Made by a program: the position numbers and the translations under genes. The notes beneath the pieces were generated by a model. That model made no database searches. It was given only the letters and a program-made list of their open reading frames with translations, and was not told the DNA's origin. A DNA stretch of 44,674 bases, from the NCBI GenBank assembly GCA_947168515.1, contig CAMVMF010000024.1, positions 1-44,674 on the forward strand, given 5' to 3'. The stretch comes from an uncultured Bacteroidales bacterium (lineage in GTDB: Bacteria; Bacteroidota; Bacteroidia; Bacteroidales; P3). Shown here piece by piece: positions 32,877 to 41,604 of this stretch (position 1 is the first letter of the stretch; each line of letters starts with the position of its first letter).

Positions 32877-34730
32877 TCAACAGGAATTCAATAGATATCG
32901 TATGTCTCCAGATTCTCTTCGACCTATCGGTGGCGCCCGGAAAGCCTGTGCGCCCTCGCCCATGTGCGAATGGTCGAACTGCTCAAAGTCCGCTCCGCTC
33001 CCGTGGTACACCCTGTGCTGCCTCACCTGCTCCGCGTTCACCTCCTCGCGCTCTGCAAGCCCTGTTGTGTCTACAAACTCACCTGAATTTAATGCACCCT
33101 TTATACTACGCACAATGTCTGCAAGAGGCTTGCCAAATGCCTTGCGCAAATCTGTTTCTGTGTAGTAATACTCTACAATATGGGCCTTGCCGTCATTGTT
33201 TATACCTCTATTGGTATCTCTGCTCTTGGCAATAACAACACTTATTCCGTTGTCCTCATTTCTGTAGTCAAAATTTGACACCGTTGCATTGTGGTTAGCC
33301 AAGCGGATAGTTACATCTTCGCCATTTGGAGTTGTAAAGAAAGCGTACTCGCTCCCGCTTCCTTCCCTCTCAGCACCCAACGCCTTGGCAAGGTCGCCAA
33401 TAAATGTGCGCAGCGGTGTTTGCGATATTTTTTCTATCTTTTCCGCAAGTGTGTCAAGATTTTTTTGTATCTTTGCACCGTCAGCACTCGAAACGACGGT
33501 TCTACGATGTTTCTGATTATCAGAAATGGAGACGGTTTTAAGTGCTCTTTTTTGTGCCTTATTCAGCGTCACGCCTCTGCCGTTTGCCATATCCAGCACC
33601 CGCTGCCCCTCTTCGCTCTCCGTCACCACCTCTATGCCAGCCTTGCGCAGCAAATCCACAATGGCATCCCGCAGCCGTGCCTCCTTCTTCGTCACAGGCT
33701 TCGCGCGGTCAGCTTTCTGCTTCTTGGACTCATTGTATGCAATCTTCGCCTTTATCGCCGCCGCCAATTCTGGCGACAATAGCACCCGTCCACGCTCGTA
33801 AGCGTTCCATATCGCCACATGGTTGCCGTAATCCTCCAATAGTACAGCCTCACTATCAGAATCTGCCGTTGTCAGCCCGTAAATCTTTTTCCCAAGCTTG
33901 TAATAGGCGTCGTGCGAGTCACCTTTCTTCCCACCTTTCCTACTTTTGAATGGCTGAGGCTCACCGGTCTTTTCCCACTTTGCACCCTTAATCAAAGGCT
34001 CCCTGCGTTTCAGCAACTCGCCCTCAACGTGGGCCTCAATCGCGTGCATCCCCCTCTTCTTCGCCTCCTTGTGGATGCGCAGCAAGTCATTGGTCGGCAA
34101 ATCGCCCACGGCCTCGCCAATCCTGTCGGACAATGCCGCCTTGGCATTATATGCCTCGTTGTACCCGGGTTTCCCTGCCAATGAACGCTCCCACTCATCA
34201 GCAGCTGCCATTTCCGCAATCAACCCGTCAGCGGTCGTTTCTTGTGCAGTTTCTTGTGCAGTCGGGGCGGTATCTTGTGCCGTTTCTTGTGCGGCAGCCC
34301 CTCTATCCCCTCTATCGGTTCTACCAGCCTCCGTGGCCTGCTCAGCCTCGCTTACTTCTTCCCCTGCTGCTCCTGCTCCTCTTCCTGGCTGCTCTCCTGC
34401 TTGCACTGCTGTTCCTGGCTCTCCTTCGGTCTGTCGTTCTCCATGTCCCAATTCTGTTCCACGTTCTCCACCGCCATTTTCCAAAGTTTCAGTTTCATGG
34501 CTTCCGCCCGTGTCATTTCCTTGCTCATTGTTGTCAGTTTTATTAAGTTTGATTCCAAATACTTTTTCTATTGCCTCTTCGGGTGTGTACTCCTTTGGTG
34601 CCTCAAACAAATCCGCACCTTTTTCCAAGAATAAACGCTGATAGTCCCAAAATATTGCCTTGATAGCATTTTGTTTTCTCGTTAGAAGAATATCCACCGC
34701 AATATACAATTCCAATTCGTTATACCTCAC
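32877..34730 (-). pseudogene. Remnant of a phage/conjugative-element polyvalent protein with truncated ADP-ribosyltransferase end
   Basis: 617 residues, GTG start at 34730. After an N-terminal region (1-60) comes a low-complexity stretch of E, G, T, A and Q with repeated AQETAQ words (about 70-170), then a helical region, then segments typical of very large 'polyvalent' proteins of Bacteroidales phages and conjugative elements (DLLRKAGIEVVTESEEGQRVLD, NKAQKRALKTVS, VTIRLANHNATVSNFD). The end HRVYHGSGADFEQFDHSHMGEGAQAF is the start of an ADP-ribosyltransferase-like domain that breaks off after about 25 residues and joins an unrelated tail (APPIGRRESGDIRYL). The full proteins run to well over a thousand residues. 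No capsid, integrase or mobilisation gene lies nearby, so this is probably a decayed island fragment. No product is likely to be functional. Confidence 0.72.
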
Positions 34731-34739
34731 CCGCTGGCG

Positions 34740-35105
34740 GACAAATATCCCTCTATCTCACCGTATGCATACTGTGCATGGAATCCCGTAGTGAATATTT
34801 ATCCTGATGGTCGAAGGAAATGGCCTATATTAAAAGAGTACAATGGCGCAAATAGAATAATAGTGAGTGGGATGATCAGAAATTCGACTGGTAAATTACA
34901 TGGAGGTGTGGATATTGCTCATCGTCCTGTTTCGGGACCGCCGAATTTAGAAGGTGGCACTATATGTGCAACACACGATGGAATAGTGGAAATATTCCGC
35001 AGAAGCGAGTCTGCAGGTAACTGGATTGTGGTACGGAATGGAAATATCCGAACAAAATATATGCATATGCAAGATGTCTCACAATATAAAAGGGACTTCT
35101 ATTAA
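34740..35105 (+). pseudogene. M23 (LytM-type) peptidase fragment cut by repeat copy B
   Basis: Only the core is left: a zinc motif HGGVD, the GGTICATHDGIVE strand pair and the YMHM segment that replaces the usual YxHL/HxH. Coding similarity starts before the GTG at 34791 (reading YPSISPYAYCAWNPVVN upstream), so the N-terminus is missing too. The 3' end is made by repeat copy B: the last codons and TAA come from AAAGGGACTTCTATTAA, whose GGGACTTCTA (35092-35101) is the end of that repeat. Probably part of the same decayed phage-like island as the polyvalent remnant, on the opposite strand. Confidence 0.75.
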
Positions 35106-35430
35106 TTACCTTCGAACACGAATTGCACAAATCTAACTACGAATGGTGAAACAATAGAAAAGGGGAACATCTAAAAACACGAAAAATACGAAATCTAAAA
35201 TGGGGACTTCTATTAATAACTTTCGAACACGGATTGCGCGAATCTAACGGATTTAAAATTGAACACGAATTGCACGAATCTAACGTTTTCGTTAAGCCGA
35301 ACGCAGAGGGCAAATCACGAAGTGTTTGCACTATGCTGAGGCGAGAAAACGTCTGTTGAAAACTAACGAATTTATTATCTGAATCTTCATGCAGGCATGA
35401 TTACGAATAAAACGAATTTATAGAAGTCCA
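35092..35430 (-). repeat. Modular repeat copy B, both ends present
   Basis: About 339 nt in inverted orientation relative to copies A, C and D. Read on the minus strand it starts TGGACTTCTA and ends TAATTAATAGAAGTCCC, so it has about 10-bp terminal inverted repeats; a further internal copy lies at 35202-35212. It matches copy A nearly base for base and has an extra block (AATTTTAAATCCGTTAG plus ATTCGCGCAATCCGTG) that is also present in copy C. It truncates the M23 fragment. The 64 nt to the next gene (35431-35494) show nothing else. Confidence 0.9.
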
Positions 35431-35494
35431 CATAATCTGGTTTATATCGTCCGTACGAATACAATAATAGCGGAATTACATCGTTATTAACTTT

Positions 35495-37054
35495 ATGAAA
35501 CTCAACTTTAGGCATCACATTCCAGAAACTTGCTGGGCATTAGTAGCAACGTGCATAATCGCCATTGTGCTTTTTGCACATCTGCCCGAGGGCTCAAGTT
35601 GGTCCAACAGGCTTCCCTTAAACGGCCAACGCCACTTCGTGCTGATGGCGGTGGGCGTTATGGCGCTATTTTCCATCGGCATTATCGTCACCCTCGTCAG
35701 CCGCAACGCACCACTGCGCAAAAGAAGACTACTATTCATCAGCATTGCTTTGACAATCATACAAATTATAATCACTCATAGTTACTATTTCCATACCGAC
35801 TGGGATGTGCAGCAGGTTACAGGCGCCGCAGAAGCAATGGCACGAGGCGAGTCCGTAGACGGCTTTGACTGGTATTTTCAAGACAATCCCAACAATGTTT
35901 TTTTGGCACGACTAATCGCTCTCGTTTTCTTTCTCACAGGTCCATTGTGGGGAGCCGATGTCTCGTTGTTCCCTCTAATATGCCTGCAATGTGTTGCATG
36001 CTGGATTTGTGGACTTATGATTTTCCAGATTTCCTTACACATCGGTCAAAAAAAGTCCACAGCTGTCTTGGCTTTTCTGTTCTATTATGTTCTCGTAGCG
36101 TCCTCGCCTTGGTGGACTATTCCGTATAGTGACGTATGGGGTCTTTTAATCCTTGTCGTCATCCTATGGACAGCGACAACGGCTCCCATCAGAAAGAAAC
36201 CAGCTCGTGTTATACTGGTGGTGGCCTTAACTGTAGTCGGTTATTTCATCAAACCTCAAACAGTATTGTTGGGGCTCTCTTTGCTTTTTTTCTTTGCCAT
36301 AGAATATCGCCATTCTATCCTGCTGCTGCGTCGCCCTATGATTTACCTTTCTGCCGCCGTAGCCATCGGTGTCGTGGTGGGATGGGCTTTTGTCCACCTT
36401 GCCACCGTCGGGTCGACACTGCACCTGAGCTCATCAAAATCACTTGGCATGACACACTACCTTATGCTTGGCGCAAATCAGAGTCGCCTGGGTATCTACA
36501 GCGACGCCGACCTCAATTTCTCTCGTAGCTTCAGCGACAAGCATGCGCGTCGTAAAGCACAACTCAATGAGACAGTGCGACGCTACAAGTCGATGGGCGT
36601 CGAAGGTTCTCTGATACTATGGTGTCACAAAGATTTCATGACCTTTAGCGACGGCACATTCTTCTGGGGCCACGAGGGCTCTTTCTACAAAGAGGTCCCC
36701 GAACGCCACAGTCGCGTTGCCGACATCATGCGCAACATTTACTACAACTGCTCTATGGAGGGTAAGTATTACAGGCCATGGGCTGCGTCGCAGACGGCGG
36801 TATGGTTCGGCATTTTACTCACCTCGGCACTCGCTGTTGTGGCTTGCTTCAAAAATGGCAGTGTACGGAAAAGCACTTTGCAATCAATCATGCTTGCGCT
36901 AATACTGGTCGTGCTGTTCCACACCATTTTTGAATGCCGCGCCCGCTATCTGTTCTGTTTCACCCCCCTGTTTGTCTTGCTGTCGGCAGAAGGGGTTGGC
37001 GGCACTCTATCACTTCTCAAAAAAAACACACCTCGCGGATGTTCGGCTGAGTGA
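35495..37054 (+). CDS. GT-C type membrane glycosyltransferase
   Basis: A 519-residue membrane protein with about 11-12 helices. The first large loop carries the acidic motif FHTDWDVQQV (about 108-117), the site where GT-C enzymes of the GT39/ArnT type bind the lipid-phosphate sugar donor. The late segment ECRARYLFCFTPLF near 483-496 also fits this superfamily. It would transfer a sugar from a polyprenyl-phosphate carrier on the outer face of the inner membrane. Acceptor unknown. The gene stands alone between repeat copy B and the convergent O-methyltransferase gene; no promoter motif is evident. Confidence 0.78.
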   Translation: MKLNFRHHIPETCWALVATCIIAIVLFAHLPEGSSWSNRLPLNGQRHFVLMAVGVMALFSIGIIVTLVSRNAPLRKRRLLFISIALTIIQIIITHSYYFHTDWDVQQVTGAAEAMARGESVDGFDWYFQDNPNNVFLARLIALVFFLTGPLWGADVSLFPLICLQCVACWICGLMIFQISLHIGQKKSTAVLAFLFYYVLVASSPWWTIPYSDVWGLLILVVILWTATTAPIRKKPARVILVVALTVVGYFIKPQTVLLGLSLLFFFAIEYRHSILLLRRPMIYLSAAVAIGVVVGWAFVHLATVGSTLHLSSSKSLGMTHYLMLGANQSRLGIYSDADLNFSRSFSDKHARRKAQLNETVRRYKSMGVEGSLILWCHKDFMTFSDGTFFWGHEGSFYKEVPERHSRVADIMRNIYYNCSMEGKYYRPWAASQTAVWFGILLTSALAVVACFKNGSVRKSTLQSIMLALILVVLFHTIFECRARYLFCFTPLFVLLSAEGVGGTLSLLKKNTPRGCSAE

Positions 37055-37146
37055 AGTCGCATAGGATTACCGCCCCCTGCGGATGTTAAATGACGAAGGT
37101 GCTTTCATACCTGTCCTAGTCTACGCTAATTTGTGGTAGCCATTGC

Positions 37147-37791
37147 TTACTGGACAAGGCAGAGCATGAGTCCGTCGCGGAGAGGGAGCAGGATATTTTG
37201 GACGCGGGGGTCGGCGGTGATGGCTGCGTTGAGCTGTTGGATGATGCGGGTCGAGCGGTCGCAGCGGAGCTGCGTTGTGGGCTCTTCCATGACGCGCCCA
37301 TACCAGAGCATATTGTCGAAAAGAAGGAGGCCGCCCCGCCGCATCTTGGGCAGGAGGAGGTGGTAGTAGTTCTCGTAGTTGGTCTTGTCGGCATCGACGA
37401 AGGCCAGTCCTATGCCGTCCGGCAATGTGGTAAGCAGGTCGAGGGCTTGTCCGATATGTAGTTTGACGCGGTCTGCCACCCCTGCCATTTGGGCATGGTG
37501 GAGGATGGTCTCTTCATATTCCTCGTTGGCCTCTATCACATGCAGGGTACCTCCTGGTGGCAGCCCTCGGGCAATGCTGACGGTCCCGTAGCCGGCATAG
37601 CTGCCGATTTCTACAGCTAGGGTAGGGGTGGCCAGCCGGGTGAGTATCTCCAGCAACTGTCCTTGGTAGGGCGTCGAAGACATATTGGGGTTGGCGGTAT
37701 GGAGGGCGATACTGCGGTAGATGGCTTGTAGCACATCGTCGGGCTGGCTGGTGTGTTCGGCACAGTAGTCGTCAATGGCAGAGATACTCAT
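37147..37791 (-). CDS. Class I SAM-dependent O-methyltransferase (family 3)
   Basis: A 214-residue cytosolic methyltransferase. SAM-binding motif I is VEIGSYAGYGTVSIA (about 67-81), the acidic end of strand two is VIEANEEYEE, and the metal/catalytic region is LAFVDADKTNYENYY (about 130-144) with DNMLW further on. This is the catechol-type O-methyltransferase family, which in bacteria also includes tRNA uridine methyltransferases (TrmR), so the substrate is open. Starts 14 nt after the stop of ftsK and is co-transcribed with it. Confidence 0.92.
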   Translation of the reverse strand: MSISAIDDYCAEHTSQPDDVLQAIYRSIALHTANPNMSSTPYQGQLLEILTRLATPTLAVEIGSYAGYGTVSIARGLPPGGTLHVIEANEEYEETILHHAQMAGVADRVKLHIGQALDLLTTLPDGIGLAFVDADKTNYENYYHLLLPKMRRGGLLLFDNMLWYGRVMEEPTTQLRCDRSTRIIQQLNAAITADPRVQNILLPLRDGLMLCLVQ

Positions 37792-37805
37792 TGTGCGTTG
37801 GCGTT

Positions 37806-40241
37806 CTAGAGTTCACGTAGGATTTCTTCGAGCTGCACCTCGTCGTGTACCAGCACCTCACGTGCCTTGGAGCCGTTGTAGGGACCGACAATGCCTGCGG
37901 CCTCTAGTTGGTCGATGATGCGGCCGGCTCGGTTGTAGCCCAGTTGCAGTTTGCGTTGGAGCAACGAGGTGGAACCGAACTGACTGGCCACCACAAGGCG
38001 GGCAGCATCGTTGAAAAATTCGTCTTTCTGTTTGGGGTCGAAGTCCTTGTTGGGCTCTTCGTTCTCGTCGAGATATTCGGGCAGCAGGAATCCATCGGGA
38101 TAGCCTCGTTGCGAGCCGATGAAGTCGGCCAGCTGCTCTATCTCTTCCGTCTCGATAAGGGCGCATTGGATTCTGATGAGGTCGGCCCCGGAGAGCGATA
38201 TCAGCATATCGCCCCGGCCGATGAGGCGTTGGGCACCGCTGCAGTCGAGAATGGTGCGGGAGTCGATGCCGCTGGTGACTTTGAAGGCGATGCGGGCAGG
38301 GAAGTTGGCCTTGATGGTGCCGGTGATGATATTGGTGGTGGGTCGCTGGGTGGCAATGATCAGGTGTATGCCCACGGCACGGGCCAGCTGGGCCAGTCGG
38401 CAGATGGGCATTTCCACCTCCTTGCCAGCGGTCATGATAAGGTCGGCAAACTCGTCGATGACCAGTACGATGTAGGGCAGGAAGCGGTGGCCGTTTTCTG
38501 GGTTGAGATGGCGGTGGATGAACTTGTCGTTGTATTCGGTGATTTTGCGCACGCCTGCCAGCCGCAGCAGGTCGTAGCGGTTGTCCATCTCTATGCAGAG
38601 TGAGTTGAGGGTGCGCACCACCTTTTTGACATCGGTGATGATGGCTTCCTCGCTGTCGGGGAGCTTGGCCAGGTAGTGGCGTTCGATTTTGTTGTATAGT
38701 GACAGTTCCACTTTCTTGGGGTCAACCATCACGAATTTGAGTTCCGAAGGGTGTTTCTTGTATAGCAGAGAGGCTATGACGGCATTCAGGCCCACGGACT
38801 TACCCGTGCCAGTGGCTCCTGCCATCAGCAGGTGGGGCATCTTGGCCAGGTCGGTGACGAAAGGCTCGTTGCTGATGGTCTTGCCAAAGGCTATGGGCAG
38901 TTCCATCTTGGTGTTGTTGACAAAGGCATCGCACTCCAGCATATTCTTCATGGAGACAATCTGCGGCTTGGCGTTAGGCACCTCGATACCCACTGTGCCG
39001 CGGCCCGGGATGGGGGCTATGATGCGGATGCCCAGGGCAGAAAGGCTTAGGGCGATGTCGTCTTCAAGATTTTTGATCTTGGAGATACGCACGCCTGGGG
39101 CGGGCTTGATCTCGTAGAGGGTGACGGTGGGTCCGGGCGAGGCGGTGATTTGTACTATCTCGATGCCGTAGTTGCGGAGCGTTTCTACGATGCGGTCCTT
39201 GTTGGCCACCAGCTCTTCTTTGGTCACCTTGGTGTTCTTGGTTTCCCAGTCGGTAAGGAGGTCGGTGGACGGCATCTGGTATTGCTTGAGGTCGAGGTGG
39301 GGGTCGTAGAGTTGGTCTATGCCATAGTGCGTGCCCTCCTCGGTGGCCTCCAGTTCGGAGTACTTGTCCAGCTCTTCGTCCTCGGTGGAACTGTTGTCGA
39401 TTCCCATCTTGGTGTCGTCGATGGTGAAGTCCACCTCTTGTGACGGAGCCTGTTGGACTGAGGCGTTCGTGCCTTGTTGTGCTTTTTGATTGATGCGGGC
39501 AAACTCGTCGTCTATACTGAAGGTGACCTTGTCGTTATCCTTGGCTTTCAAGGGTGTGGGCTTAGTCTCGGCAGGTCTTTCTTCTTCCGCTTCTTCCCTT
39601 GCCACCTCCTCCTTTTCCTCATCATCTTTCTGTTCTTTTGGCATGAGGGTGCTTATCTTTTCTTTGAGATTGACTTTTGGGAGGCTGACATCGGGCATCT
39701 TGGGCATCTTGAATCTGACGTGGTGGATGAATATCAGTACCACCACGGCAACGAATAGCAGTAGGACAACGACCCCCCATCGGATGAGCATATAAAGCTT
39801 TTCGGAGACGTATCTGCCGGTGATGCCTACATAGTTGCCGAATGTTCCGCTCTTGAATATCTCACCGTTGAGGTAGCCCAAGAGGGTTGAAACCCACAGC
39901 ATCCAAAAGATGGTTACCCAGAATGTCCTCCACCATGGCATCGGGTATACCTTCCACAGGCGCAGGCCATAGAGGAACAGAAGAAAGCACAGTCCCAAAG
40001 ATGCTATGCCGAAGGTGTCCTGTACCATAGCATTGGCCATCAGATAGCCTAGACGGCCCATCCAGTTGCTTTGGCTGGGCCACGAAACGAAGTAAGAAAA
40101 TGTGGCTATGACGATGAATATGGACAGAAGGATGTAGCAAGTGCCGCGCAACTTGCGTCCGCGGTCGCTTTTCCAAAATTCCACAAATTTGCCTGTTGGG
40201 CGTACTTTCTTTTTCTTTTGAGATGTATTTGCTTTTGCCAT
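37806..40241 (-). CDS. ftsK: DNA translocase FtsK/SpoIIIE
   Basis: Pumps chromosomal DNA through the division septum and helps resolve dimers. The 811-residue protein has four N-terminal membrane helices (about 30-180), a charged linker (about 195-310), the FtsK alpha/beta motor with Walker A GATGTGKS at 475-482 and Walker B around VLVIDEFADL near 600, and a C-terminal winged-helix gamma domain (about 745-811) for KOPS recognition. The gene upstream is closed off by a terminator at 40314-40355, so ftsK has its own transcript shared with the O-methyltransferase gene. Confidence 0.97.
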   Translation of the reverse strand: MAKANTSQKKKKVRPTGKFVEFWKSDRGRKLRGTCYILLSIFIVIATFSYFVSWPSQSNWMGRLGYLMANAMVQDTFGIASLGLCFLLFLYGLRLWKVYPMPWWRTFWVTIFWMLWVSTLLGYLNGEIFKSGTFGNYVGITGRYVSEKLYMLIRWGVVVLLLFVAVVVLIFIHHVRFKMPKMPDVSLPKVNLKEKISTLMPKEQKDDEEKEEVAREEAEEERPAETKPTPLKAKDNDKVTFSIDDEFARINQKAQQGTNASVQQAPSQEVDFTIDDTKMGIDNSSTEDEELDKYSELEATEEGTHYGIDQLYDPHLDLKQYQMPSTDLLTDWETKNTKVTKEELVANKDRIVETLRNYGIEIVQITASPGPTVTLYEIKPAPGVRISKIKNLEDDIALSLSALGIRIIAPIPGRGTVGIEVPNAKPQIVSMKNMLECDAFVNNTKMELPIAFGKTISNEPFVTDLAKMPHLLMAGATGTGKSVGLNAVIASLLYKKHPSELKFVMVDPKKVELSLYNKIERHYLAKLPDSEEAIITDVKKVVRTLNSLCIEMDNRYDLLRLAGVRKITEYNDKFIHRHLNPENGHRFLPYIVLVIDEFADLIMTAGKEVEMPICRLAQLARAVGIHLIIATQRPTTNIITGTIKANFPARIAFKVTSGIDSRTILDCSGAQRLIGRGDMLISLSGADLIRIQCALIETEEIEQLADFIGSQRGYPDGFLLPEYLDENEEPNKDFDPKQKDEFFNDAARLVVASQFGSTSLLQRKLQLGYNRAGRIIDQLEAAGIVGPYNGSKAREVLVHDEVQLEEILREL

Positions 40242-40313
40242 GGGTGTGCTTACTTGTTTTTATGTCTATGTTGATGGCCTACTGGCTCGATGGTAGTGCG
40301 GCCTTTATAGTCC

Positions 40314-40355
40314 AAAAAGATGCTATAGTAACCCTAAAGAGGGGAGCTATAGCAT
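40314..40355 (-). terminator. Terminator of the DUF4412-like gene, upstream of ftsK
   Basis: A perfect 10-bp stem GATGCTATAG (40319-40328) / CTATAGCATC (40346-40355) with an inner ACCC/GGGG pairing is followed on the minus strand by five T (40314-40318). It separates the gene at 40386-41102 from ftsK. Confidence 0.85.
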
Positions 40356-40385
40356 CTGTTGTTTTGGTTGGAGTAGTGCCGTTTG

Positions 40386-41102
40386 CTATTCCAGCAATGA
40401 GGCTGCGTCATTAAATTCCTGCATGATCTTGGCAAACTCTTCGTCGTTGACATCCTTATAGCCGGCGGGGAGGAGCATCTCGGCCTCTTTCACCTTGCCC
40501 TTGATGATTTCGATGCAGGTGTAGGTGATGGCACGGCCCTCGCTGCCCTGCTGGGTGAAGATGAGGGGGAACCCTTTGGTGTTGCCAAAAAGCAGACAGT
40601 ATTCGGGCCCAATTTCGGTGGTGTACCAGCATTCGACGGGATTGTCTGTACCGGTCTCGTCATAGCGGTGCATGATTAATTTCTTGGCCGTGAAACCGAA
40701 AATGTCCTTGGTGCCTTCGACGTTCTCGTAGTAGAAATGTCCGGGCTCCTTGTCTTCGAGGTATAGGCTGTCCATCTCTTCCTTCGTAGTCTCGCCGCGG
40801 ACGAGCAGCTTGCCGTCGCCGTCATAAGACTCCAGCTCGATGCCGTTGGCGGCAAGATAGCCGATGGCCTGGCTAAGGTCGATGGCCTGGGCCACTTTCA
40901 TGCCGTTCTGTTGGGTCTGGCCCGTCATGAGCTTGTTGTCATATACTTTTACTTCGATGGTGCTCTGCTCCTCAGGAATCTGTACGTCCACAGTGCCGGT
41001 GCTGGTGAGCTTATACTTTACAATTCCGCGGAAGTTGTTCTGAGCCTTTACTGCTCCCATGGTTAGCACCATGATGAGTGCTGCAACTAATATTTTTTTC
41101 AT
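40386..41102 (-). CDS. Secreted protein, DUF4412-like
   Basis: A 238-residue exported protein; signal peptide 1-20 ending in VKA/Q. The mature part is a beta-rich domain with the pattern FRGIVKYKLTSTG near the start, IEVKVYDNKLMTG in the middle and DIFGFTAKKLIMHRY in the second half, resembling the DUF4412/LolA-like proteins of Bacteroidota that may carry lipid or other hydrophobic ligands. There is no lipobox and no catalytic motif. It is a single-gene transcript ending in a clear hairpin terminator. Confidence 0.7.
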   Translation of the reverse strand: MKKILVAALIMVLTMGAVKAQNNFRGIVKYKLTSTGTVDVQIPEEQSTIEVKVYDNKLMTGQTQQNGMKVAQAIDLSQAIGYLAANGIELESYDGDGKLLVRGETTKEEMDSLYLEDKEPGHFYYENVEGTKDIFGFTAKKLIMHRYDETGTDNPVECWYTTEIGPEYCLLFGNTKGFPLIFTQQGSEGRAITYTCIEIIKGKVKEAEMLLPAGYKDVNDEEFAKIMQEFNDAASLLE

Positions 41103-41191
41103 TTTTCAATAGTGATTGTTGTTATAACTTGCCTATAGAAACGAATAAATGGTCGAAATAGTATACTTCCCATAAAAAAACTTTTGTTATT

Positions 41192-41554
41192 TTACCATCC
41201 TTTGGGCAGTACAATGTTGGGTATCAGGTGTGCATCCTCGAAAAGCGGGGCTATGTCCTCGTCCCTAAATCCTGCTATTCCGCATCCAATACGGGTCACC
41301 AAGAAGGTGAGCTCGGGGTGTTGCTGGGCAAATTGGATGAACTCGTCGACGTAGGGCTTGATGGTCTCCACTCCGCCCTGCATGGTGGGTATGGCATAGC
41401 TCTGTCCCTGCAGGCCTACGCCCTGTCCCATTTGGGCCCCGAAGCGTTCGCGGGCTATGCGGGCGGCCCCACCGCCGTGCATCCCGGCCAGGTTGCTGCC
41501 AAAGACAAAGATTTCGTTCTCTTTGAGGTGTGTGATGAATTCGGGTGTGTTCAT
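41192..41554 (-). CDS. Small macro-domain-like protein (A1S_2505-type)
   Basis: A 120-residue cytosolic protein. Conserved blocks are FVFGSNLAGMHGGGAA (16-31), GQSYAIPTM (about 50-58) and LVTRIGCGIAGF near 84-95, a pattern shared with a widely spread family related to macro (ADP-ribose binding) domains and also found in phages. The biochemical role is not established. Starts 50 nt after the stop of the caspase-like gene on the same strand, so they may be co-transcribed. Confidence 0.75.
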   Translation of the reverse strand: MNTPEFITHLKENEIFVFGSNLAGMHGGGAARIARERFGAQMGQGVGLQGQSYAIPTMQGGVETIKPYVDEFIQFAQQHPELTFLVTRIGCGIAGFRDEDIAPLFEDAHLIPNIVLPKGW

Positions 41555-41604
41555 CTTGTTTTTGGGAGGATTGTTTTGTTAACTTTCAACCAATTGGGTA
41601 TCGC

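Noticed and set aside
35137..35331. Short reading frame within repeat copy B (64 residues), and the one at 44433-44630
   Set aside because: Both are translations of the repeat itself; the frames are short, rich in Ser/Asn/Cys and change with the block structure.
30784..35430. Composite transposon with copies A and B as insertion sequences
   Set aside because: No transposase in either copy, no visible target duplications, and copy A lacks a matching right end; kept only as a possible invertible segment.
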